A stretch of 64,000 nucleotides of DNA from contig OY727093.1 of the NCBI GenBank assembly GCA_963402885.1, forward strand, positions 16,931,036 to 16,995,035, in the 5' to 3' direction. Below the pieces are notes generated by a model that did not search any database, was not told where the DNA came from, and saw only the letters and a list, made by a program, of their open reading frames with translations. Of this stretch, positions 12,885-24,579 are shown piece by piece (the first letter of the stretch is position 1; each line of letters starts with the position of its first letter). This DNA is from Antedon bifida. Its lineage: Eukaryota; Echinodermata; Crinoidea; Comatulida; Antedonidae. The translations under genes and the position numbers were made by a program.

Positions 12885-13731
12885 GGCCCTGTTTCTGCTG
12901 CCAAGAAAATACCGTATTTTATACGGTATTTTTTGAATACCGTATTTATACCATATTTTTTTGGAAGCAGAAACTGCGCTCATAAAAAAAATACCGTATT
13001 TTGTATACCGTATTTTCCCCACAAAATTTGTGGATAAAATACGGTATTTACAAATTTATACCGTATTTTTTGTACCCTTTTCTGCTGCCAATAAAAAATA
13101 CCGTATATTTTTTGACCTGCGACATGAGGTCAACATCGTGTTTTTATTTTCTGTCGCTGTGAGCTGTTTTACACACGTGTATAGATATATTCGGCGAAAA
13201 TGTGGAGCGAAGACGTCACAGTATTTACTATATAAATCTGTGTGGGGAAAAGGGGTGTGGGGAAGGAGGGGAAGTTAAATGTCCGGCCAACTAAAAGGTA
13301 ATAAAAGGGACAACCACATTTATAAAGACATTTCTAAACAAATAAAGCAGGAGTACGGAATAGACTTGTCTCCAAAGCAAGTAAACTCAAAGCTGAAGAG
13401 CCTGCAAAAGCAGTACAACATTGCAAAAGACAATAACTCGGGGAGGGAACGAATTACTTGTCACCATTACGATGTTTTCTGTGCTCTCACAACATCTCTA
13501 TCACTAGGGCTAGCCTGTTGAAAGTGAGGCGTAAAATTTCCTTTATTGCGACTTTTAATTATCGAACAAATAAATGAATGGCAATTTGGGTAAAAAGGAT
13601 GAAATTTAACACGACCACCCAAGAAGTATTGTTAACAGAAACGGGGTACTGACAAATACGGTATAAAAAATACCGTATTTTATACCGTATTTTTATACCG
13701 TATTTTGAGCAGTTGCAGCAGAAACAGGCCC
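12885..13731 (+). mobile_element. Harbinger-like DNA transposon copy B
   Basis: 847 bp with the same terminal inverted repeats (GGCCCTGTTTCTGCTGCC left, GCAGCAGAAACAGGCCC right) and a 3-bp TAA duplication. 3-bp target duplications are typical of PIF/Harbinger. It carries about a dozen copies of TACCGTATTT or its complement in subterminal positions, arranged as overlapping palindromes. It has a single small open frame for a Myb/SANT-like DNA-binding domain and no DDE transposase. Confidence 0.87.
13279..13521 (+). CDS. Myb/SANT-like domain ORF of Harbinger-like element
   Basis: 80 codons, intact in this copy. KDISKQIKQEYGIDLSPKQV then KLKSLQKQYNIAKDNNSGRE resembles the helix-turn-helix of the Myb/SANT-like accessory protein of PIF/Harbinger transposons, including the SPKQV...K.L...Y pattern and the GR.R..HHYD end. 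It may bind the subterminal repeats of the element (inference). The first tryptophan helix is absent, so the domain is probably partial. Confidence 0.55.
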   Translation: MSGQLKGNKRDNHIYKDISKQIKQEYGIDLSPKQVNSKLKSLQKQYNIAKDNNSGRERITCHHYDVFCALTTSLSLGLAC

Positions 13732-14084
13732 TAAATAAAAAATTTATTGACGACTATCATATTTTTTGTTTCATTATTGATAACAAGATAATTTGAATCT
13801 TTAAGTGATGAATCAGTTGAGGTATGAAATCTTATTAAAAAAAACTGTATTTTACAGTTAAATGTACATTATGTTAATAGGGATATGACTCACACACTGA
13901 TCATGTTTTATTAACGTCATCATTCTATCTTTTGGTTAATCCATGTTAACACAATTTAAAATACAACCATACCATACCTTAAAAATGAGAGTTAATTTAT
14001 TGTATGTATTGTATGTAAATTATCTTGTGGTATATAATGCTGAATTGTGTGTTAATTCGATCATGGTGACATTTTGAGACTTAT

Positions 14085-15591
14085 TAGTTATCCGCTTGGT
14101 ATACCAAGCAAGCGGATTGTGGATCGCGTTTCTCTAAAATGTGTAAACATAACATTTCATAACTTTGACAACATATGGGCATTTACGTGAAATTGTGCAC
14201 CTCCTATTTTTGAATGATGTCATAGTTGCGCAACGTGACTTACGCGCAATTTTATGAATTTCAATGATTGATCATAGATTAAAAACCAAAAGTCATTTAG
14301 TATTGACACTTTGACAAAATTTAAGTCATATCAGGGGCAAACTTTCTACGGATTAAAAATGGCATGTTTCACAAGAAGTTACGCGCGCACGCGCATTTAA
14401 AATTTCAAAATGCGCAAAATTAATTTCTAATCAACTTTTTATGCATTTCTTGTCATTTTGAGCATGTCATAAATTCCCACGGGCGCGCAATTTTTTACGC
14501 ACGCGGTGCGCACGTAGCGTTAAAAACATATTTTTTTCTCTTGAATTATATTTTTCAAGCCTTTCCTAGTAATTTTGAAAACAATTTAGACCTTTTCCAA
14601 TTTAAATAACGCCATACGAACACGTTGAATTAAACATTTCATGCGCGTTTTTTATGAAAAAGCTTAAAAAATCGTCAAAATGTTGTCTTTTTTTAAACAG
14701 TCATAGTTTCTAAAGTAAACCGTGAACCGTTTATTTTTATTACAAAATCTAGAAGTTGATGAGTTGTAGATATCGGATCATGCATCAATAAGGCTAAAAA
14801 AAACATTGTGACGTCATCGTATGGCCACACGAATGTAAAATATAGGATTTTTGTCTCTTTCGTTATTGCTCATCACATTCAATTGAGCGCATCACGCTTA
14901 TCTGTATTCCTTTTTCTCCTACATTTATATATTGTGTAGGTCAATCAACTTTCTTTAGCATGAGATAAAAATATTTTAATTTTTATGACGTCATCATGCC
15001 TAAAAATTTTAATTACGTGGGTCATTAATTTCATCTTTACAGTAAATTTTATTCTATAATAGCTCGTAAGAATAAAATGTGATAATCACGATTAAAACGT
15101 TTTCTGGAAGCTATTGGATTGTAGATACGAATTCATGTAAACATTTTGCCAATCGGATGTTGTGACGTCATCATATGGCCAGTTGAATAAAAAAAGTTGT
15201 ATTTTCATATTTTGCATAATAGTTTATCACATTTAAAAGGGTGCGCATCTATATTTTACGTATTTAAATTTCTTCTACACGTTAATATGTTGTTCCTAAG
15301 ATAATTTCCTTCTGAAATTGCTATCTAAGTGTTTCATTTTGGTACCGTCGCCATGTTAAAAATTGGAATAAATGGCGGGTCCCGTAATTTCACCTATTCT
15401 ACACTGTATGTAATATGTATACAGATTATACTGTTTGCATGTATATACTATATGACACAAAATTGACAGAATTCAGCACTAACAGCATATCATATTCTTC
15501 AGTTCTTGTCATAATGCCATAATCTTTATCTCTGTGTGCAATATTCCAACGTATGACGTGCACGTGGCGTTTGTCGTGGTGCGGATAACTA
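14085..15591. mobile_element. 1.5-kb element with TAGTTATCCGC ends and terminal hairpins
   Basis: TAGTTATCCGC at 14085-14095 is inverted at 15581-15591. A hairpin lies just inside the left end (14090-14117) and another at or beyond the right end (15593-15609). The body is rich in CpG words (ACGCGCGC) and contains two modules with TTGTAGATA...GACGTCATC.TATGGCC (about 14757-14872 and 15108-15240). The same module occurs at 2576-2690 and 37940-38060. The class is unknown to me; non-autonomous. Confidence 0.65.
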
Positions 15592-16320
15592 ACTCGTCAA
15601 AGTGACGAGTTTCATGTCTAGTCTAAATTCTAACATGATGATGTCATCAAATGAAGAGTTTCCATTTAAAGGAGCTAATCTATGGAATAAACTCTACAAT
15701 AATAAGAAACGTTTCAAGTGTATATGAATTTTAAAAATAAATCATATTATTTAAGCCAATAATTTAATTTTTCTTATCTTTATAAATTTAATTTTTTTTT
15801 TAATGGTTTTAGCTTTGCATTTGTAAACACTTTCATATTGTTTGAGTTTACGTTTTTTTACGTCTTTTTTTAAAATTGTTTGTTGTTTTTTGTGATAGTT
15901 TTGTATACTGAAACGGCCTTGTTAAAAACGCTATATTAAGTGATCAAGTTTTCCGTTTTCGAATAAAGTTATTATTATTTTAAGAGCAAAAACATAAGGT
16001 TTGGAAGAAAATTGGATAGGAGAAGCAAGATGCGCACTCTTTTGAATATGGTGAACTACTGTAGTATAATGAAAGAGATGAAAATCCTACATTCAAAAAT
16101 TCAAAATCATCCGATGGACAAATGCATTTTTTACCTATAACCAGTTTAATGAGATTAGGCTTTTCTGAGAAATTATATTACAGATTCCAATACAGTATAT
16201 GTGAAAAAATGTGAATATATTGGAATGTGACATAAAATAGGGCCTGGATAAAGCGAGATGCTATTAGATATGATGAAAACAAAAAAAATATTATATAAAA
16301 TCAAATTAGGCCTATATATC

Positions 16321-16348
16321 AATTTGTTTTTCTTTTTTTTTTGTACAG
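16321..16348 (+). promoter_or_regulatory. probable 3' splice site upstream of the Ig gene
   Basis: A run of T with a single C is followed by TGTACAG, 16 bases before the ATG at 16365. This fits a plus-strand acceptor for a 5' untranslated exon of the nested Ig-superfamily gene. No donor or upstream exon was identified. Confidence 0.5.
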
Positions 16349-16364
16349 ACTTATAGATCTTGGA

Positions 16365-17570
16365 ATGGAAAGGAACTCAAATTTGAAACGTCATCTATGT
16401 GCAATAATAATGATTTGTTTAATCAGTGAATTACAATCACAAACAATACTGTCGCAACCTAAAAGTATAACAAAAAAAGAAGGCGAGTCAGCTGATTTTA
16501 CTGTAACGTTATATGAAGGAGATCCCCGAACAACTGTAACGTGGTACAAAGATGGAATACTTGTAGATAAATACGACCCGCGTATAACGTATGATGAGGA
16601 GGAACGTGAGAAAGGACAGTATACTTTGAGAATAGCTTCACTGAAACGATCTGACAAAGGGAACTATAACGCAAAATGTGAGATATATTCCCAAGGGGAT
16701 ATTAACACGCAAAATGCAGAATTGACACTCATTGAGATTCCTGCAGAAAAATATCCAATATGTACAACATGGAAAAATACTTATAATATAATGGATTTAG
16801 TAAATGTTACTTGTGTATCGGAAAACATAAATCCACAACCAAATTTAAAATTTGAAAGAAGAAAAACAAACAGTAGCATATTAAGTAACGAGACAAATAT
16901 TTGGATATCAATGGAATTTAGGGCTGTCCCAAACTTAAATGGCCAATCGTATACCTGTCGACAATTTGGGGACCGCCTTTCAGCAGAGTACTGTGAGATT
17001 ACATTGAATGTCACAAATAAAATAAATGTGACAATTTTAGAACAGGAAGATAAACTTTATGATGTTGGCAATATTATAAAGTTGCACTGCATTGGTAATT
17101 ATTCCAAAAGGGCTAATTTTTCTTGGTTCATAAATGAAAAAAAAGATATATCTAAATATTCAAACATGTTGGAAATTAAGATAGACAAGGACATGAATGA
17201 TGGTGACAATGTGACATGCAAAATTATTGAAAATTCACCTGAAGAAGGTAACGCGTCAGTTAGTCTTCGTATCAATTCCAATGAATTGACAGAGGAAGAA
17301 CACCCTCAAAGAGTTTGTTCAAATGTTGAAGTACATGTATCAAGTATTGGTTCAATCATAGGACTTTTAGCAACAATAACAGTAATATTAATTACCATTC
17401 TATTAAATTTAATGTATGGTACATATCACTTATATAAAATTAAGAAAAATAAACCAGATAAATTATTAGTACAACACGCTTTACTCCCTCGCTCAAGCAC
17501 TAGAATTACAACCGTTTCTGATGATCCTCCTGACAGCTCTATCCAAGAGTCCCCAGAAAATGTCCTCTAA
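16365..17570 (+). CDS. three-Ig-domain single-pass membrane protein, nested in CEP290 intron
   Basis: An intact 401-codon open reading frame, antisense to CEP290, inside the intron between exons 33 and 34. It has a hydrophobic signal peptide (about residues 8-25). An I-set-like Ig domain follows (28-122) with W60 and the DKGNYNAKC motif but alanine where the first cysteine is expected. Then come a second Ig domain (about 130-216; C150, C198) and a third (222-303; C242, W254, C285). There are several N-glycosylation sequons, a transmembrane segment (about 328-351) and a 50-residue tail rich in serine and proline. The likely role is as a cell-surface adhesion or receptor-like protein; I do not recognise a specific family. 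The ATG at 16365 is used; a TTG further upstream lies inside what looks like a splice acceptor (poly-pyrimidine then TGTACAG ending at 16348), so a 5' non-coding exon may lie upstream. No frameshift or stop interrupts it. Confidence 0.85.
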   Translation: MERNSNLKRHLCAIIMICLISELQSQTILSQPKSITKKEGESADFTVTLYEGDPRTTVTWYKDGILVDKYDPRITYDEEEREKGQYTLRIASLKRSDKGNYNAKCEIYSQGDINTQNAELTLIEIPAEKYPICTTWKNTYNIMDLVNVTCVSENINPQPNLKFERRKTNSSILSNETNIWISMEFRAVPNLNGQSYTCRQFGDRLSAEYCEITLNVTNKINVTILEQEDKLYDVGNIIKLHCIGNYSKRANFSWFINEKKDISKYSNMLEIKIDKDMNDGDNVTCKIIENSPEEGNASVSLRINSNELTEEEHPQRVCSNVEVHVSSIGSIIGLLATITVILITILLNLMYGTYHLYKIKKNKPDKLLVQHALLPRSSTRITTVSDDPPDSSIQESPENVL

Positions 17571-17699
17571 TATAACCATACCCTTTATTATATAGTACTG
17601 TATAACCATAAAAAGCCTGTTTATACTATGCCGATAATGAATGAGGATAAATAGATAAATACAATTTATCTACATTTTTGATCCTTAAACTATATAATA

Positions 17700-18300
17700 T
17701 CCATTGAAGGCCCATTTACACTGGGCGATAAAGATCAACAACAAATAGGCATTTTGCATAAAATGATTAGTAAGAACAATAATATTGTGACAATTACAAC
17801 AATTTTATTGATTGATTGTTATTGTTTTTATTGATCATGACGTCATTTGATTGGATTTTTACAAATTATATTACTTTTATCAAAGTAAAATATTGCTGAA
17901 ATAAATTTATAAGACACCAGAATATAAATGGTTCCTAAAATTCTAGAATGAAAACTTTCTGAATTTCTTTTGTTTTAATTTAGGAACAATGTACTGTATG
18001 TTTATCTATTTATCGTTGATCATATAGCATCCAAGTTATGTGTAAATGGATCTTTACTGTCTTTGATGAAAATAGTATTTCAAAAGATCAGATAAATTGA
18101 TTTCATGAACAGTAAGAACAATTTATAACTGTTACATTAACGTAACATACACAACGATTTTATTGTTGATCACTTAATCAGACTTATGAAAATAATTATT
18201 ATTTTATCGAAGACAGTATAAATGGTTCTATAGTTCTAGAATGGAAACTTAATTGTTTTTGAAATTTTTAGAAATATATATAAATGACAATCATTTTTGG
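17700..18300. repeat. two degenerate copies of a ~300-bp repeat after the Ig gene
   Basis: Paired words include AGTAAGAACAAT, TTTTATTG.TGATCA, ATATAAATGGTTC, TTCTAGAATG.AAACTT and the ends CATTTACACTGGGCGATAAA against GTGTAAATGGATC. The order is the same in 17700-17990 and 18040-18300. The copies are strongly diverged. Confidence 0.45.
17900..17905 (+). terminator. AATAAA polyadenylation signal candidate for the Ig gene
   Basis: A canonical AATAAA lies 330 bases after the stop codon of the Ig gene. The region is AT-rich, so chance occurrence is possible. Confidence 0.35.
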
Positions 18301-18722
18301 TGAATTTCCTATTTTGTAACATTACAAAAAAATTCTATAATGCTCGTTCTGCTTTACAGCCGAAGAAAAATAAATAAAACATAAGCGTTATAAAATTGTG
18401 AATGGCAGCCATATGTACAATTCTACTACTGGCTAGATATGTAGAATTGAATACAGGGTCTTTGCCAACACAACAGGTAATACTTTAAGAAACAACAAAA
18501 CAAATTTCTCATTTTCTCATATATCACAACAGATACACAATATGAATGAATGGATAAACAGATCTACAAAAGAACGTTTCTTTCCCCACATGAAGTCGGT
18601 GACACAGGCATCAACTGTGATACATGTGTGACTTTGTATCATGGAACTTGCCTATGATTCATATTGTACAACACCAAATCAGCTGAATGAGAAATAAGAT
18701 GATAAACTTTTGGCAAACTTAC

Positions 18723-18848
18723 TTTATGTTGCTTTTCCTTTAGTGCCAGATCGTTCCTCAATCTATCCACTAACATTTTCATAGAATTACTCGGTGCTTT
18801 TTCATTTAAACTTTTTTGTCTTTCAAGTTCATTTTCTATTGACTCGAC
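18723..18848 (-). CDS. CEP290: CEP290 exon 33 of window
   Basis: 126 bp, phase 0 to 0. It contains MLVDRLRNDLALKEKQHK (human NLVERLKSQLALKEKQQK). The donor is a consensus GTAAGT. The following intron is over 10 kb and carries a nested plus-strand gene. Confidence 0.96.
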
Positions 18849-19446
18849 CTGTAATAATGAATCAAAAACTTTATGTAAAATGACATGATTAAACAAAAAA
18901 TTGGTGCTATGTAAAAATTGCTTCCAACACCTACAGTATGTATAAAATGGGTCTGTATATTATTAGTTTTTTTAGCTCAGTTGTATCTACTGTATATATT
19001 TCATCCAGTGGCGTAGAACGCAGAGGCCTCTGGTTTAGGAACTCTAAGTGGCCCTCCATTTTTTGACATATTTTAATGCCTGTTTTTTACTCTGGGCACT
19101 GCTCAGGGGCCCAAATAACTCCGGGGCCCCTGGGTTTAGCGAGTGAGCGCTCATAGCCGTGACTCCATCTTGGTACTCCAAGATTGGTAATACTGTACTT
19201 TATTATAATGTGTAAAGTTTTTGCTAAATAGAAATAGTACCGTACTGGATACGCTCTTTTACATTCTGCAATTGTTTTTTAGAAATAATATTATAGCTAC
19301 TACTGTAGCATTTTGCATTGAGTTTGTACACTTTTGTGCATTCAGTGTACCAGGTAGCGGGACGAATCGGAGCTGAGATGTATCAGAAAAAATAATATAC
19401 ATTTAAATACATGATTGTTAGTTGGTTACACCTGTACATAATATGT

Positions 19447-19530
19447 ACCGTCCTGGGCCGAATAGTCCTGGACCAAATCGTCCTGGGCCTAATCATCCTG
19501 GGTCGAAACATTTATGGGACAAATTGTCCT
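19447..19530. repeat. short tandem repeat, about 15 bp unit
   Basis: GTCCTGGGCCGAAT-like words repeat about five times with substitutions (CCTGGACCAAATCGT, CCTGGGCCTAATCAT). The resulting PGPN-rich frame is a by-product and not a gene. Confidence 0.75.
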
Positions 19531-21304
19531 GGATTCAGTGTACCATGAGCCAAATGTCTGGCCCAGTTCTGGAGTTCATCATATTTACAAACCTGAGCTG
19601 CACTGATGAGATCTAATAATATCAAAACAGTACTTTCAGCAGATTGTAAGTAATACTGTTATAAATTAATTGTACTTTTGTAGTGTATGTTATTAATTTA
19701 CAGGCATGGAAGAAATTCTAAACCACCTGGTGTTATACTAAAAATAAATTAATTTTGAAACGGTTATATATTCATTTATAATTCATTATCACTGTACAAC
19801 CGTATATAATATTTTTACAAATATATACAGTAAATATACTTTGCTAATAACATTTATACTGCACATTAAATTAAAAATGTATAAAGGCCTCGATTAAATA
19901 CATTCCTTTGATTATGAAGTCTAAAAAACAGTAAAACTTAGATATGCAGTAAAACACAATGAAACATTGTGTGATGTAAAAATGCTTCCTTTTCAAATAT
20001 GCAAAATAAATAGTGATTGTTACAAACATCTGTACTACTTGTGATTTTGTTACCAGTTATGATATAATATCATGACTATGACTTAATATTCTACATGCAC
20101 TTAAATACATTATATTATATAATTTAAATTAAATACATATTTTAAAATAATATTTATATAATGATAATATTCATTTTGTTTTATAGCAATATTATTGCTA
20201 ATCAAAGTGAATTTGGAGTCTAGAGGAAATATAGTTCTATATTGTATTATCTATTATAGTGGGCTCCTTAGACCCAAAACACTTCAAATTTGGTTAGAAG
20301 CATAAAACTTGGTATGGCAACTTGTATTTAAAATGTGCAACTTTTAAGATTTGAGGCCAATTGATATTTGACCTCTGACCTCAGATAATATCCAATTACC
20401 TACTGTATTGTATTATCTATTAGGCCTACGATTTAAGAATGTGATGTAACAAAGTACAGTAGCTTTTGAATATTCTACACTGACAAAATTATTCCCTGTT
20501 GAGTGTTTTTTTCATTCATATTATTTTATTCATATTTACTTTATTGTTTTAATGTTGAAAATTCTTGATGTTGATCATTTTTTTTGTAGTTGTTGAACAG
20601 TATTGTTATAAAACAAATAATGAATGTTATGAATCTGGTGAATTCCATATTGAAAGGCAAAAAGAAAGAACCATGAAGTATTGTTTCACCTCATAATAGA
20701 AAGAATTTCGTAACCAGTTATTATGAGATGAAACGATATAATCTAGTTTAATCCCTTGCATGCATGACACATTTCAACATTAGCATACTGTAGTTAAACA
20801 AAGCATTGTTTATTATACAAATTGAACACTATTTATATTAAACAATGCATTATTATACACAGATTTAGGCTGGTTCGGAAATTCCCTATGCTATAAGAAT
20901 ACAAATCTTTTCTTTCATCTTATGAAATTATTTTTACCATTTCACTCAAAATGTGTATATTACTGTACCTAAAACACAAATTCTGAACAGACCTATAGGT
21001 TAAAAAGCTACTGTATAGTGTTTTAAGTGTTCAAGTGGGTCTGAATCAAGAAAAAAGAAGAACAGTATAGCATAAGGGATCATCTCAAAAGATAAGATTA
21101 ATAGTTGTGAAATTACCTCATTTAATTATCGGGTAGTAACAAAGTGCGAGGCAGCGAGGCAGGGAAGGCATGCGTGGCAAGTCAGAAATTTATGCGAGGC
21201 ATCGTTTTACCATCATCAAAAAATGCGAGGCATCATTTTATCATTTCTCAAAATTGCGAGACAGGAAATCACCGAAATTGAAGTAGCCTAGGCCTAGGCC
21301 CGCT

Positions 21305-22140
21305 AGGCTAGTTCCCTTTTGCACCTGCCTTGTATTTTAACCAACTTTATCCTGAATACCACAGCTTAGAATTAGTAGGCCTACTTTAATGAAGAAAAAT
21401 CACATAAAAGTAACAATAAATCCATTAAATTGGTGATTTTACAGACGTTGTTTTTCTCACATTTCGCACACTCAATGTTCAATATTTTGGTTTCTATGGA
21501 ACGCCAAAAGAGCAAAATTAATTAGAGGGCTAAAAACTTTGTGGAATCCATATATTTAACGCATTATTTGGTGAAAATCAAGTACAATTTCAATAGATTT
21601 TGTCACTGTCAGTAAGGAAAAATGTTACTGTTGATACTGTACACGGTTTCGTTAACCTTTTAAAGAATAAAATAGAAAAATTCATCATAATATCCTTAGT
21701 AGGATGTCCTAGGTCTAGACTAGGTAGTGATGTTGATTTAGGATCGATTATTATTCTTTGAAAACAGAACAGTATCAGCAGTAACATATTACAGCATTTT
21801 TATTGACAAATTAACAAATATATTGAAATAAAACGTGTTTTTCACCAATAAATGCATGAGAAATTGACGCATTCCACTGAGTTTTAGTCCTCTATTATCG
21901 TTGCTCTTTGGCGCTCCATAGAAACAAAAATATTGAACATTGAATAAGTGAAATTCGCGAACAGTGTGCGAGAAACACGCCTGTAAAATCATTAATTTAA
22001 GGATTTATTTGTTACTTTTTATGTGATTCTTTCATTAAAGTACTCATGAGGTATACTTCTAAGGTGTGGTATTCACACGATAAAGTTAGTTATCAAATTT
22101 GGAGTAAAAATACAAGCGAAGGAAACTAGCGCCAGGTTTA
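21305..22140. repeat. large foldback (inverted repeat) about 830 bp
   Basis: The left arm (about 21305-21600) and right arm (about 21820-22140) are imperfect reverse complements. They share, for example, TTATCCTGAATACCACA against TGTGGTATTCACACGATAA, AAATCACATAAAAGTAACAA against TTGTTACTTTTTATGTGATT, and TTTCTATGGAACGCCAAAAG against CTTTGGCGCTCCATAGAAA. The spacer of about 220 bp is not repeated. No coding frame. Confidence 0.8.
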
Positions 22141-22831
22141 TTAGTACGTACATGGACAACAATAAATAAAAATCGTTCGTAATATACCTAGCTTACTAAA
22201 ACAGGAATAGTGTATCATTATTAAATATTACACCAATTATTATTATATCAAAATTGATTAAATTATTTTCTACATAGGCCTCTTATCTAGGTTAGGGCTA
22301 AGCATATTAGCTAAAGTTTAATTTTAGGCCTAGTATTACAATTGTCGGACGTAAGTCTTTTTTCACACGCGCTCCAGAATTCTGTCGCAATTTTTTTCTT
22401 TGCGGCATGTTATTTGATCAGCATATCAGTTACCTTTTATTCACCGCCAGTTATTGAACTTGTCCTGGCAATCGCTGTTCACCTTATTTGCGAGAGAGGT
22501 ACACGTGTTGTTCCTAGAGAATGGAATGTCAAAAATGTCTTTGGCACGCCGCTCAGAGAGAAGTCTGTGCGTTGCTGCTGAAACCACATGCTATAGGAGG
22601 GGAATGCACCACAATCCTCTGAGCTGAGGGCTGAATCATTCCGCTACCTGCTAAATAGTAAAGAGGGATTTTCCATCTCTCGGGTCTACCGGATCGAGGC
22701 GCAGGGGTGTGACAAAATATTATTTTCACTCTGCTATGTTCGAGAGACATGTTAAATTAATTGTAAAGTGAACACGCTCGAAATACTTATAATCCTATCT
22801 TAACGCTGTCGGAAAATACTCTACAACATAC

Positions 22832-22919
22832 CTGTTGTTGTTTTTGATTAAGACTTTCCAATGCTTCTGTAATTTTCATGTTTAAATCATCTTTTTCTAG
22901 TTGATGACCTTTCTCTAAT
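22832..22919 (-). CDS. CEP290: CEP290 exon 32 of window
   Basis: 88 bp, phase 2 to 0. It encodes LEKGHQLEKDDLNMKITEAL and ends NQKQQQ before GTATGT. It corresponds to human LQENHEDEVKKVKAEVEDLK. Confidence 0.9.
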
Positions 22920-24579
22920 CTATATAAAAAAAAAGATTACAGAGGTCATGTCATACCATTCAATAGGAAGTGGGGAGGGGATGTCATAAAGGAGCTTTTT
23001 AGTTTTTGCATCAAGACGGTATACACAAGAAGAAAAATAGTAAATTTAACAACAGAGTGTGACGGTTGTCCGTCTTGTGATTCGCTTTTCAGACTAGAGT
23101 GAAAAAGCTGAGACTACTGCTAGGCCTAGGCCGCAGACCTTATATGCTGGGACCTGCGAGGAGTTTTTGAGAAGGTTCTGTGTTAATAGCCAGGTTACAG
23201 TATAATAATATACATAGAATATGATATGATAATGGTGATAATGAACATAATGGATATCTGGATAATACACGTAGGTACGCAGATTAATATTTTAATAATA
23301 TAATAATAATTTTAACGACTGTTCCCCTTTGTTTAACATCCTGATGCGAAAGCTCACTATTTCTATTTTCTGAGTAGAACTATTGATCTAAACCTATGAA
23401 TCCTACTGATATGGTGAAATCTGACCTCCAATACTAAATAAATTGAATATCTATTAATTTAATAACAAGTCCAAATTTGTAAAATTATGGTTATTTGATA
23501 TTGCTGTGTTGTATTATAAAAATAGATTATGTTAATAAGAAATACTTTATTCATACAAAGAATATTGTATCAATCAATTATTAACATTCAAAATGAATTT
23601 AAAATTAAAGATTAACTTTGTATTGGCTAAACATGGTAGTGAATACATTTCAAATGGAACATCTGGATGTGTGACTAATATGCACCTGTTATAATAATAT
23701 TAATTAGTGTACACCTAACATTCAATACATACATACAATTGTTACAACTTAGCTGGGCCTGTTTTTGTATAAAAAAATCACCCAATAAATAAATTATCTC
23801 AACTTCTCGGCAGCAGAAATGGGAAAAATAACGGGTAAATACACCTTTAACAAAAATCATTTAACATTAAAGTTAAAATAAATAAATAAAGGTTAATTGA
23901 CCACATTGAGAGATCTAAATACAAATTTTACAAGTTGTAACATTTTATGCAGTGTGAAAAGGTTATTAGGTAAAAAACTGAATTTATAGGGCGTGTCAAA
24001 AAGTTGTAATTTACAGTATCTGCCCACTCTCATGCATAATGCATGAAGTCAGGTTAAAAGAGGTCATAAAATAGGGTCTGGTGTGTAATTTGTGATGTTG
24101 GCAACTTGTCTTAAATAACTTTAAAATAAACCACAAAAACATTGTTGCTCATCCTGTAACCCTGTGGGGGGTCTTTTATGGGCTTTTACAAGATGGTAGC
24201 CAAAATATTCAAATCTTTGTAATGGCTGGTGAATAAGAAAACCCAGGTCAAAGGTCAATGAAGCCATTCCTGGCCACAATTTGCTAAAATGTTTCATTAG
24301 AATGAATATAAACATATATCTTTGAGATAATATCAAATACATGTCTCCATGATCAGTAGTTATTGAGATAGGTCAGAGTAAAAGGTCAATGAAGCTATTT
24401 CTGGCCACATACAGTACTCTATTGATATAAAGGTAACAAACTGAATACAGTATCTATGTACTGTATGTATCATTACAGTACTTTCATCGTATTTAAATGT
24501 ACAGTAGTGTCAAGTGATTTGGCTAAAGGTTATAGGTAATCATTAATGCATATAAAGAAATATATAGGGAGGTATATCC

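Larger units (their letters stand above)
18849..22831. other. intron between exons 33 and 32
   Basis: Contains the CCTGGGCC short repeat, a TGCGAGGCAT-rich patch (21140-21260) and the large foldback at 21305-22140. A segment near 19012-19160 (CAGTGGCGTAGAACG to a GGGGCCCCTGGG stretch) may be a hAT-type fragment. Otherwise AT-rich, with nothing coding seen. Confidence 0.6.

Noticed and set aside
16341-16364. TTG start giving a 409-residue Ig protein
   Set aside because: The extra codons overlap a typical splice acceptor, and an ATG with a following signal peptide lies at 16365.
19447-19530. PGPN-repeat protein (collagen-like)
   Set aside because: The frame arises from a decayed 15-bp DNA repeat, is only about 64 codons long and lacks Gly-X-Y regularity.
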